Part shown: piece by piece, positions 54,651 through 64,000 of the stretch
Layout: each line of letters starts with the position of its first letter
How positions within the stretch are numbered: the first letter of the stretch is position 1
Source of the DNA: Sanderia malayensis
Lineage: Eukaryota; Cnidaria; Scyphozoa; Semaeostomeae; Pelagiidae
DNA length: 64,000 nt
Reading direction: 5' to 3'
NCBI GenBank assembly: GCA_013076295.1
Contig: RQOL01000699.1
Location: 806,001 to 870,000 of the forward strand
Program-made: the position numbers and the translations under genes
The notes under the pieces: model-generated
Databases searched by the model: none
Seen by the model: the letters and a program-made list of their open reading frames with translations, nothing else
Told to the model about the DNA's origin: nothing

Positions 54651-55714
54651 ATGGAGCTTGAAAGACGTGATTTTTGCGCGATGATTTATTATGATTTTAA
54701 GAAGGGTATGAAACAAGAAGAGTGTCATACTCAACTTTTTCAGACATTTGAAGATATTGCTCCTTCAAGAGCAACAGTTTTTCGATAGTTTGCCGAATTC
54801 AAAAGAGGGAGGGAGAGTCTTAAAGATGAGGCCCACCCGGGAAGGCCACCGACAGCTGTTGTTCCAGAAACAGTTGCCGCTGTGGAGAAAATGTTTCGAG
54901 AAGATGGTCGAATGACTTATTCCATGCTGCAGGATAGTTTAAAGATCGGATCAGCAGCAGTACACACTATTTTTCACGAAAAGCTACAAGTTTGGAAAGT
55001 GACTGCCCGCTGGGTACCACATTGCTTGACCGATCAGCAAAAGGACCACCGGGTTAATTGGTGCCAATTTATGCTCCAGAAATTTGATGAAGGAAAGTCA
55101 AAACGGGTTTATGATATAGTCACAGGTGATGAGAGTTGGATTTACCAACTTGACCCTGAGACAAAACGTCAATCCTCCGCTTGGATCTTTCCAGGTGAGA
55201 ACCTACCGCAAAAATTTCGGCGATCGCGAAGTGTCGGCAAAAAGATGGTTGCATCATTTTTCTCAAAAGCGGGTCATGTGGCAACCATTCAACTTGAAGA
55301 TCGTCGCACTGTGAACGCAGATTGGTACGTTAACCACTGCATACCACAGGTTTTAGATGCTTGGCGAAATAAACGTCCAAGGACTGGCTTGAGAGGTCTG
55401 CTTTGGCACCATGACAACGCTTCCGCTCACACAGCTGCTTTGACGATCGACTTTTTGTCGGAGAATTCCATCCAACTAGTGACCCACCCGGCATATTCAC
55501 CTGATTTGGCACCTTGCGGCTTCTTTCTCTTCCCAACAGTGAAAGAAAAAATTCGTGGAACAAGGTTTGACAGCTGCGATATGACGCAATTTGCGCCTAC
55601 AAAGAGGCTGTTTCTGACCTGACTAAGGAACAATGAGCCCATTGTTTTGATATGTGGTTTTATCGTATGCGATTGTGTATAGAGGCAAAAGGAGAGTATT
55701 TTGAGAAATTGTAA
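54651..55714 (+). pseudogene. Mariner transposase with two stops and a frameshift
   Basis: DD34D transposase of the mariner group. The frame starts MELERRDFCAMIYYDFKKG and continues through the DNA-binding part (HPGRPPTAV), first Asp (VTGDESWIY), second Asp (WHHDNASAH) and third Asp (YSPDLAPCGFFLF), then the C-terminal KEQ(W)AHCFDMWFYRM block. TAG at 54786-54788 replaces a Trp expected before FAEFKRG. The frame shifts near 55590, and TGA at 55634-55636 replaces another Trp. The catalytic Asp triad is intact, but the protein cannot be made in full. Confidence 0.9.
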
Positions 55715-55777
55715 AAATTTGAGGATGATATGACTTGCGGCTTTTGAATATTTCGTAAATTTTGGAGTGACCCTTAT

Positions 55778-57356
55778 GCGAAACTTGCGATCATTAGTGA
55801 CCATTCTTTTCTTAAACAAGATTTCCTTTGCATTTTGTAATGCTATTTGCTATGGGGGGCTTTCCCTTTTAGCCGACTTGCTTTGATGTTGGTGGAGTGG
55901 CTCCCACAGACGTTTGGAACCGCGCCTCACTATCATGTCACGATTTATGCAAAATGTCGTTTGAAATGCCTACTTTAACAATAAATAACTCCTCAAATAC
56001 TAACAAATATTTGCAATTTCCTTTTTTGGCATGCTTATAAGCACGTTAAAATCTATTTATTGCATTGAAAAAGTCGATGTGTCAGTTTTGGTTGCATTTC
56101 TCCTTTTAAGACCGAATCTTGCCACGAAATATTTCAGGCTTTCAAGCATTGGCATCACCCGAAGATAATTACGTTACTGAGTGTGATCAATGACCATTGT
56201 AACCTGTTTGTTTACAAGCATGGCCACAGCACATGTCGATGGGTTTTATAAACATTCTGTTGAATGATGGTACTATAATGTGGTAATGATTTAAGGGGTT
56301 TTAAAGGTGATTTAATCTTAAACAGAATTGTAAATTAATGTCTTTTATGATGTTTTTTTGACAAATCGGTACTCGGTACATACAAGATTTTTCGAACCTA
56401 AAGAAGTATGTATGGGCCTACAACAACCCCAACAAGTTACCATTGACATAAAATGTGTTAAAAAAGCGCATTCAATTCTAAAAAGATGGTTGTTGTCATG
56501 TTTTTTTGTTTTATTACACAAGGTCCTTCAGAATACGCTGATTTTCAATTTTAATTTTGGAATAGGTAATATATGAAATTTTTAAGAAGGTCTCAATACT
56601 GAAGTCGTGGATTTACTTAGAAAGTTCAAGCAATGACAAAATGTTTTAGAATACGAGAAAGCCAAAACGTGTTCATTTTATAACAGAGATTTGGCGTGGC
56701 AAACTTGTTATACCGCAAAATTTGTTGATATAGAAAGTCTAACATGTTGTGCCTGCAGCGTGTGTGGCAATTCATTAATTAAATAGTAAGTGTGTTTTAT
56801 CTGCTAAGCATAACATTGTCGGCTCCACATGACGATTTTTCGCATTGACGATTTTTCTATGTTATAATACTAACATCCATGTTTTTTTCTTCCTTTTCAC
56901 TGCAACTTTTTTCATTAAATTAAGAAACTTTTAAGAAACTTTTAGAACTAAAATGTGGCTAAAAATTAAGAAACTTTCACTACTAGCCCTTGAGCCATGT
57001 TTCTTATAAAAAAAACGTGTAATGCGTAGATATGTATATAGTCATTTTATGTTATCACACAGCACAGAAATTTGTTCATTTTCTTTTGTTTATTTTATCC
57101 GGGCTTGTACTCGAATACAACACTCAAGTTCAAGCAAGGTAAAGAGTTAATTAAATGAAAAAAATTTAAATTTCTTTAATGCTTGCAAAGATTGATACTG
57201 GAATTATAATAGAGATGGTTGGTTTTTAGAATGAATTACAAACAGATACAATCAAAGTTGCTTAAATGAATATCAAACGTCAATCAAGTCTGTGAGAGAA
57301 TGCAACATACATCAAAATTATTTCTCCAAACACTCTTCAATACGTGAATTTTATGT
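55778..57356. other. Intergenic DNA
   Basis: No gene is supported. The right end of a CACGTTTTTTTATAAGAAAC-type MITE (gtttcttataaaaaaaacgtg) lies at about 57000-57022. Confidence 0.35.
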
Positions 57357-57365
57357 CTTTATATA
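57357..57365 (-). promoter_or_regulatory. Candidate TATA box for paralog 2
   Basis: TATATAAAG on the minus strand in a region similar to that around 47985. If it serves paralog 2 at 53635, a 5'-UTR intron of about 3.7 kb holding the mariner would be needed. It could instead be the remnant promoter of a lost copy. Confidence 0.35.
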
Positions 57366-60056
57366 CGACAAAATAAAATCATTAAATGTTGAAGAGAAAT
57401 AGACTCACAATTGAATTCAGCCTTTGAGATTTCTTCAACTATTGACAATTGCCTCTACTGCCAGTTGTTGTTCTTGCGAACAACTAATCAATGCTGTTAT
57501 TTCTCGACTCCGCTGTATATACCTTTTATCTAAAACTGTACGAGCAGGTTTTGATGCGGACCAACGAGTTTCTAATAGTAGGTGATTGGTGATAATTACA
57601 CGGGTTTCTTCACATGTTCTTGTTCTGTTTGTTTTGGCCATGTAATGATTACGGTAATCATTGATTAAGCAGTCTAGTCTAAAAGACCACAAGGATCAAG
57701 ACTAATTAGCACGACTAATTAAAAGTGTTAAACACGATGCAGTAGAACACCAGTGTACCACGAGCCCTTGGTATAGGAATGTGAATGAACGCAGGCTCTA
57801 AGACAGGATTTGATAAGACGTGGAGATGTGAAAACGAATAAAATTTATCGAATAGTTCTAGTTAGTTTATAGAAGAAGCGTTAAAAGGAGGTTGAAAGTA
57901 ATTGAAGTGTTAGAAATGGATGTCCGTGGGTTAGTTGAATTTTCCATATCGTTTTAATTGTCTGCAGTGTTTGTGGCACATGAAAAGTCTTGAAAATCCA
58001 GGAATGTTTGTCATATTGGAAAAATGGCATTTTGTTTTAGAGAGCAGAATTGTTTTTAACTTTTAGGAAAGCTTCATTGCTTGGAGTGTTGTGAATTAGG
58101 ATAGTTTTGGGGTGAAAGAGATCAAGAGATCAGAAAGGGATTTCCAGGCCGATGAAGTTAAAACAAAATTAGTTATATTGTACAATTCTTTTTCACTAAC
58201 GACAAGGAATCGATAAATATCGAGTATCTTGCAAATTAGCTAAATAGCAGAATCAGGTGAAATCACATATTGCAACGATGTTGTTTCTTTTTTTATCTCT
58301 TAGGTATTTACCTGAAACATAAATTTCTTTTAGTTCGCTCGTCTGAGAAAAAGAGAAGCGTGGGAAGAGCAGAGAGAAAATGAAGATAATCACAAGAAAA
58401 ACAGTAAGAATTAACGCCCGTCGGCGTCTGTTTATGTGATCTGATGTGCTGTTTCTTTGTGCCTCACAATTGAAAGTAGTTGTTATTTCCACGTGGATAT
58501 CATATAATAGCTTCAGTCCCTCTTGCAACTCGCATATCGAGCCTTGGCACTTGGCTTATTTTTCATATGAGTGTGTTGTATTGTTTTGACCCATGGGTAT
58601 GTAGTGGCATTTTTCGAATAGGTATTAAGACACCACCAAATTATGGACAATGCCACAGAATAGAGATAATACAGAAGGCCAACTCGTGTCGGTGTCCTTT
58701 GAAGTTCATGGTCATGGATTTTGTGGAGTCCTTAAACTCGTTTTCAATGGTGACATGAAAACGAGAATAAAACAAAGAATAGGCTTATGTTTAATGGCGG
58801 ATAGTGACAAAATGCTGTGGCAGGGAAAGCACGTGTTGTGGGTGAATGTCATTAAAAAAGCGTTACATACAAGTGAAGAAACTTTCACTGATACACGGAA
58901 TAACAAAATAAAGGCACAATTATTTTGCCTTTTTGATTTATTATATTTAGCATATTACACAACACGTGTTTTGGAGTCCTTAACCTCGCTTACATGCGTG
59001 CTCATCGAAAATGCTCGAGTTGGCCTTCTGTATTATCTCTATTCTTTGACAATGCTTAGCTTTGGATATAAAGCACACCCATTATTAGGTAAACGTTGCA
59101 AAAGACAGGCTCGCGTGCAGATAAAATGAAAGAAAAGAAGCCACCAATGCAAGCCACACATCCCCATTACCCTAAATTTTTAAGTGCACCGCTCCTCTGT
59201 CCCCAGATTTTGAAATTTATTGACGTACAGTTTGTTAAAAAGATTTAGCTAGTACGAGTTATTTAGAGATTTTGATATTGATACTTATCACGTGAATTGA
59301 GATGTCGTTAAGAGTAGCGAAGCAGAGATTGTGTGAGAGAGAAATTAGCCGTCACTTGAGGATAGTGGACCATGAAGAAACCGACACTTGTATAGTGCGC
59401 ACAGAAAGCTTGGATAGCATTTTGTTATTGGGAACTTATTTTCATACTTATAATCTTTATAATCATCGTCATTTAGTCAATATATTCGTAGAGATTCGCT
59501 GTTTCGATCTTTCAAGGGAAATTGACATTTTTCGAGATTTAATGCTCTAAATTAAGTATGCTCCAAATAAGGTATGCTAAAACAATGGGAAGTGGAAAAT
59601 CATTCGTGAAAGCGAATTTTTGAGAAAGCCGGTGTCAATTGTGGTACTATAATATTTCAGCCTTTTACAGCTTCACAGTTTTAAGTGGGGTCATTCATTG
59701 GCAAATACCTTCTTTTGTAAGTTTCCTGTATCTTTAGAATTTGAATGGGTTACCCCCAAACTTTAGAGATAGGAATAGGTAAAAGGATGCACGCTCAATT
59801 TAGGGGCAATTATTTGAAGCATCAGTGGTGCATGGACTTTTACTTTAGAGATTCAAATACGATTTGAAGAATGCTGCCCAACAATGCAAATCATTACCAT
59901 GTGACGCAATCATCAACAATTCATAGTAACAATATAATCTATAATTCTATTTTAACTTGAACAAATTAGTCCAATTCACTTCAAAATGCATGCCATTTGA
60001 CTTTGAAATTACCTAAATTTAAATACTTAAAACTTTAAATATGTTTGTAGTTCTCT
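57366..60056. other. Intergenic DNA, ending in the 3' flank of the truncated third paralog
   Basis: No gene is firmly supported. A plus-strand frame at 58650-59129 has a weak acylphosphatase-like start (VSVSFEVHGH) but no usable catalytic loop. From about 59770 the sequence matches the 3' flank of paralog 1. Confidence 0.4.
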
Positions 60057-60550
60057 TCACTCTTCATCTCTGCAGTCATTGCTTTTGTCTCCCCACTGGG
60101 GCTTTCTTGCGCGTTGTTCTCTCTTCTTGGTTTCATCTTCCAGATCTATGTTATCATCTGCCTCAGTTGCCAGATTGGGAATGACAAGTACCCTGAGTTG
60201 TACATCACTCGGTTCGTAAACAATTGATTCGATGTTTACTAATCTGACTTCGTGTGTTAGATCACCACTGGCTGACTTTTCAATTCGCATATTCCAATGT
60301 CCTTCTTCCTCCTTTATAAGTTTGATTTTCTTTTGGTTTTTCTTCAGCCATTTTCTCAAGTCATCTGTGAATACCAGTGAATCTTCGTTGCGTTTTTCGC
60401 CTCCCTTTAAGTCGATTGAGCTTCTGATTGCACCATCGGCTGGGTCTCCCTCTGCCGGAGGCTCTAACTCCACAGCTTGAGGAATGCCAATGTTGCCTTC
60501 GATGTCTTCACTGAATTGGAACTTCTTTCGGTCGTCCATTTTTTCATCTA
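60057..60550 (-). pseudogene. Truncated third paralog of the secreted protein family
   Basis: Encodes only the last 160 residues, from DDRKKFQFSEDIEGNIG to the NDCRDEE end. Similarity to paralogs 1 and 2 stops just above the internal Met at about 60539. Signal peptide, helical part and hydrophobic stretch are absent. The frame is open, and the coding sequence is closest to paralog 2, but the 3' flank is closest to paralog 1. Most likely a partial duplication or a recombinant remnant, not a working gene. Confidence 0.8.
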
Positions 60551-60775
60551 ATCTAACTGCACAGTGAAGTAATCTGCAAGGGTTTGACTACTGGGCTAAA
60601 TTTCATTAAAACCACTTCCACTAAATTGTCACTAAGAATTTAATATTACTTATTTAACAGATGACACTATTTGCAACGTGTTCGCTGTATCCTGAGCTTC
60701 GTATTGATATAATACGTAGCTCAATCTTTTAATGGGGAAGGAGTTGGAATTTTTGAGGATGGATTGATTTTTCTG
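60551..60775. other. Spacer
   Basis: Unrelated to the upstream coding sequence of the paralogs. No gene seen. Confidence 0.35.
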
Positions 60776-60915
60776 TGTATGTAGGTATGTATGTATGTAT
60801 GTAGGTATGTATGTAAGTATGTATGTATGTATGTATTCATGTATGTATGTATATATGTATGTGGGTATGTATGTATGTATGTATGTATGTATGTATGTAG
60901 ATATGTATGTATATA
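60776..60915. repeat. (TATG)n microsatellite
   Basis: About 135 bp of imperfect gtatgtatgtat repeats with occasional gtag and gtaa variants. A shorter (gtatgt)n run lies at 62825-62882. Confidence 0.95.
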
Positions 60916-60917
60916 GA

Positions 60918-62500
60918 CGCCATAGCTAACAGAGAGGCCTTCATCACATTAAAGGACTACAAACCAAACTTCCACAACAAACCCACCTGCTGACTCATCA
61001 ACCCCACCAACTCCGAAGTAGGCAAAGTAATCCTCGACCAAGTCAACACTAACATCATAAAAGCCACCAAGTTCAACCAATGGAAAAACACGTCATCAGT
61101 CATCAAATGGTTTGAAAACATCAGAAATAAGAAAGATCACAGCTTCATCAGTTTCGACGTAGTAGAATTTTATCCATCCATCAGCCAAGACCTCCTCAAC
61201 AAAGCACTCAACTTCGCCTCACCTTACGACAATATTACCGCAGACGAACGAGACATCATCATACATGCCAAAAACTCCATCCTCATACACGAACAGCAAC
61301 CATGGCAAAGGAAAGGGGACACCATAGCATTTTTTAAGGAATTCTAACTAGTGGGGAAAATTTTTCAAAAGGGCCACAAAAAAACTGGAAAACCTTATGA
61401 CGACGAGGCCCTGAAGTCACACGTACAAGGTAGAATACGTCTATTGCACGTTGGCAATTTTAAAATCATACTTTCTTTACAAAAACATCTAAATCTTTAG
61501 AAAAACAAAGAGTGCTAAAGAGTGCCATTCTCTTTTTGAAAAATTCTTTTAATATAGTCCCTCTCTTTGTAAAGTTCATTGCACGGTTGCCTATTACCTC
61601 GTTCTTTTATTTTTAAAAACTCAAAAACAGCAGGCCTTGGAAGCTATTGCTAATGGTTCAGAAGGAAGAAAGAATAATAACAGTTCAGATTTGTTAACAC
61701 AAAAACTATTTAGAGTATTTTAAAGCTAAGAAATCTTTGCAATTTGATAAGACAAGTTATCGAATGGGCCCAAACAACTGGGGAATTTTTCTGATTTCGC
61801 CTGTTACTACTGGGGAAAGTATTGGGCCTGCGCTGGGTAAATTTCCCCAGTAGTTAGTATGTTAAAAAATGGCCTGGGGGACACTACATTCGACGTTACA
61901 ATTGGGAGCTTCGATGGAGCTGAAACATGTGAATTAATCGGAAGCTTCCTCCTTTCACAACTACAACACCTCGACATCAACGTAGGACTTTTCCGGGACG
62001 ATGGACTCGCATCTATCAACGCAACAGGCAAACTGAAAACATTAAGAAACAAATTTGCAGCATTTTTCAGAAAAACGGACTACGCATCACCATCGAAGCC
62101 AACAAACACATTATCAACTTCCTCGACGTCACCCTAATGCTACGGAACAGCACTCACCAGCCCTTCACCAAGCCTCACACTACTCTCCAATACGTCCACC
62201 GTGAAAGCAACCACCCACCAGTAACTACCAAAAACTACCAAAAACATACCCGACGGCATAAACAAGCGACTTTCATCCCTTTCATCCGACAAAGCATCTT
62301 TCGACCGAGCAGCCCTCCCTTACCAGAAAGCACTCGACGACAGCGGATACCAATACACACTGGAATTCAAACTTAATAAATACATTTGGAAACTTAAGGA
62401 CGAAAACATCAACTACACCATTTCATTGAAAATCCTTTCAACAAGCACAGCCTATAACAAATCCTGTAAAAGATGTAATCTATGTATCAAAGAAAATTTT
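60918..62500 (+). pseudogene. Broken reverse transcriptase of a retroelement (possibly Penelope-like)
   Basis: Plus-strand pieces in order: AFITLKDYKPNFHNKP (with a stop soon after), NQWKNTSSVIKWFENI, HSFISFDVVEFYPSIS (an RT palm motif), a gap, then TTFDVTIGSFDGAE, NVGLFRDDGLA (in place of the usual YxDD motif), HIINFLDVTL, SNHPPV, and a Cys-rich end SCKRCNLCIKE. Several stops and shifts, and a 0.5-kb insertion at 61344-61857, break it. The pieces fit a reverse transcriptase common in cnidarian genomes. Penelope-like is my best guess, not certain. Confidence 0.7.
61344..61857. mobile_element. 514-bp element with inverted ends inside the RT
   Basis: Ends CTAACTAGTGGGGAAAA and the complement of CTAACTACTGGGGAAAT lie at the two borders of the gap in the RT pseudogene. 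No clear target duplication or transposase. Confidence 0.55.
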
Positions 62501-63022
62501 TCTATAATGCATGACTGCTTGCCGCCACCAAAACAAAGCACTTATAGTCAACACGTAGCCACTAACAACTTAACCCCCGGGAATCAAACAATCTGAATCA
62601 CATCGCAGCTTGAAGAATAGAACCGAACTCTTTTGATTTAAGGAACAATAGAACATAAATTGTATTTTAACTCTCCCTCACACCTTCTTATATTCTCTTA
62701 ATTACCCCTAGCATATAAATGATGGAAATAGGAATATATTTATTTGTACATCTCCTGATGAGTGGGAAACCACGAAACAGCCTTGTCGAGATGAAGAGTC
62801 TAGTCTTTTGATTCTTTTCTTCTTCGTGTATATGTATGTATGTGTATGTATGTGTATATGTATATGTATGTATATGTATGTGTGGCTCTCATTTAAAAGA
62901 GAATGTTTTAACATTTTGAAAAATATAAAAATTTTCATGTAACTCTCTTGACCTTTTACAATTTACGGTTTAAGTCTTTGTTTATCATTTTAGGAATTCA
63001 ATTTCACAAAACTACCGTGGCT
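62501..63022. other. Spacer
   Basis: No gene. Contains the second microsatellite at 62825-62882. Confidence 0.4.
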
Positions 63023-64000
63023 GATTTGGAAAAAATGCCGCGTTTTTTGGAAAAGCGCTGTGAAATGTGCGGCCGCATTTTGTAATGTGCGGCCGCACAT
63101 TGTAAAGCGCGGCCGCATATTTCACCGCGCTTTTTGCTGCGTTGTTATGAGAATGGCGGCTGTTTTATTGCACGATGATTTTTCTCGCAGATCCACTTTT
63201 TTGGTCCTCAAAATGACTTTAAGTGGGCATTTCAATTGGAGTTTCATGTTACACACAGTCAGTAAATTGCAACCCTGCAAAAACCAAGCACAAATACAGT
63301 TGCACCCAGCGTTCCTCGTGGGAAAAGAAAATGGCAGGAGAACGCGAACGTGAACGCGATGAAGCAAATGTCAGGCCCATGAATGACATAAATAAATAAG
63401 TAGAAATAGGAACTGAAAAAGGCACGCAAATTAATCCGTAGTCACCTTATGATATATAAACGTTTCGTAAAAATCTAGTATCTAGCTCAGATATACTCAT
63501 ACAACCAACTGACGTACTTTCTAACTTACTCAGTTCACAACTTTGACAAAAAGCCAAAAAATGTAAATTGTCCTGCGTGTACACAACACGAGATACGTTT
63601 AAGACGGGTGTCTTGTTTAACTACTTAGATTAAGATTTTATTTTAAAGCTAGTCCATCTTCTCACACAAACAGCAACTTTTCAAAGGTAATTTCTCTTTG
63701 TTTTGAATATGGACGATACTAGGTGGGCCTAGGACTAAGTTTTCATATGCTATATGTTGCAACATGCGGCCGCACAATACATATGATCAATATTACAGAC
63801 CAGCATTAGTAAATTACGGACTGGAATGGGGAACTATAATTTTCTAGTACGCGGTGAAAAGCGCGGTGAAAAACGCGGTGAAAACGCGGTGAAATGTGCG
63901 GCCGCACATTAAAGATGCGGCCGCACATTACAAAGTGCGGCCGCAATTTCACCGCGTTTTCACCGCGCTTTTCCAAAAAACGCGGTATTTTTTCCAAATC
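63023..64000. mobile_element. Inverted-repeat element rich in GCGGCCGC, reaching the right edge
   Basis: The left arm (about 63023-63135) starts GATTTGGAAAAAATGCCGCG. The right arm (about 63849-64000) ends with the complement of GATTTGGAAAAAATACCGCG. Both contain several cgcggtgaaa and tgcggccgcac boxes. The right border coincides with the end of the window, so the target duplication cannot be tested. No transposase is encoded between the arms. Confidence 0.7.

Larger units (their letters stand above)
54038..55777 (+). mobile_element. Inactivated mariner transposon
   Basis: Inverted ends GGCCACTCCAAAATTATTG at the left and the complement of GGGTCACTCCAAAATTTACG at the right. TA follows the right end; the left TA is mutated. 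It contains a damaged mariner transposase, and its left untranslated part is interrupted by the MITE at 54068-54500. Confidence 0.8.

Overview
The window looks like nuclear DNA of an animal, most likely a cnidarian such as a coral or sea anemone. The evidence is spliced genes with standard GT/AG introns, a cilium gene (CCDC153/DRC12), a full esterase D gene, AT-rich non-coding DNA, and dense animal DNA transposons (hAT, mariner, Mutator/foldback-like, many small palindromic elements) with BEL/Pao and Ty3-type retroelement remains. No bacterial operons or RNA genes were seen. The species cannot be named from the sequence alone.

Layout. (1) About 0.9-31.3 kb holds three minus-strand tandem copies of one microsomal cytochrome P450 gene. 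Exon sizes are the same in every copy (238/242/297/511/227 nt; copy A's last exon is not seen in the window). Copy A (948-3992) runs toward the left edge. Copy B (15942-24121) is open throughout, but the usual Arg of its heme loop is His. Copy C (25550-31305) has an intact heme loop but one extra A in exon 1 that shifts the frame. Introns 3 of B and C keep a decayed relic of exon 4. Transposons fill the introns and spacers: a complete hAT (4365-7775), a foldback-like element with tandem-repeat arms and a captured macrodomain piece (8984-12631), a BEL element deleted down to 1.9 kb (13485-15363), a Mutator-like element with 414-bp inverted repeats (21037-23317), and a Ty3-type fragment (28660-29935).

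(2) About 32.0-36.0 kb holds two ordinary complete minus-strand genes: ESD (nine exons, 284 aa) and CCDC153/DRC12 (six exons, 198 aa). (3) About 36.3-42.8 kb is repeats, including an 847-bp transposon whose empty site is preserved 5 kb away and a 174-bp satellite with three-unit higher-order structure.

(4) About 43.7-60.6 kb holds a small family of unusual secreted proteins. Two full-length single-exon genes (1015 and 1019 aa) have a signal peptide, a helical N-terminal region, a long Ala/Gly-rich hydrophobic stretch like that of pore-forming proteins, two RTX-like motifs and conserved cysteines. A third copy keeps only the last ~160 residues. Two paralogous TATA-box regions lie upstream of the two intact genes. 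This family is the best candidate here for undescribed biology. (5) About 60.8-64.0 kb holds microsatellites, a broken reverse transcriptase interrupted by an inverted-repeat element, and an inverted-repeat element at the right edge with seven GCGGCCGC sites.

Functionally, the P450s (oxidative metabolism) and ESD (formaldehyde/glutathione detoxification) are metabolic genes; no direct link between neighbours is implied. The secreted family looks like a defence or venom-type locus growing by duplication.
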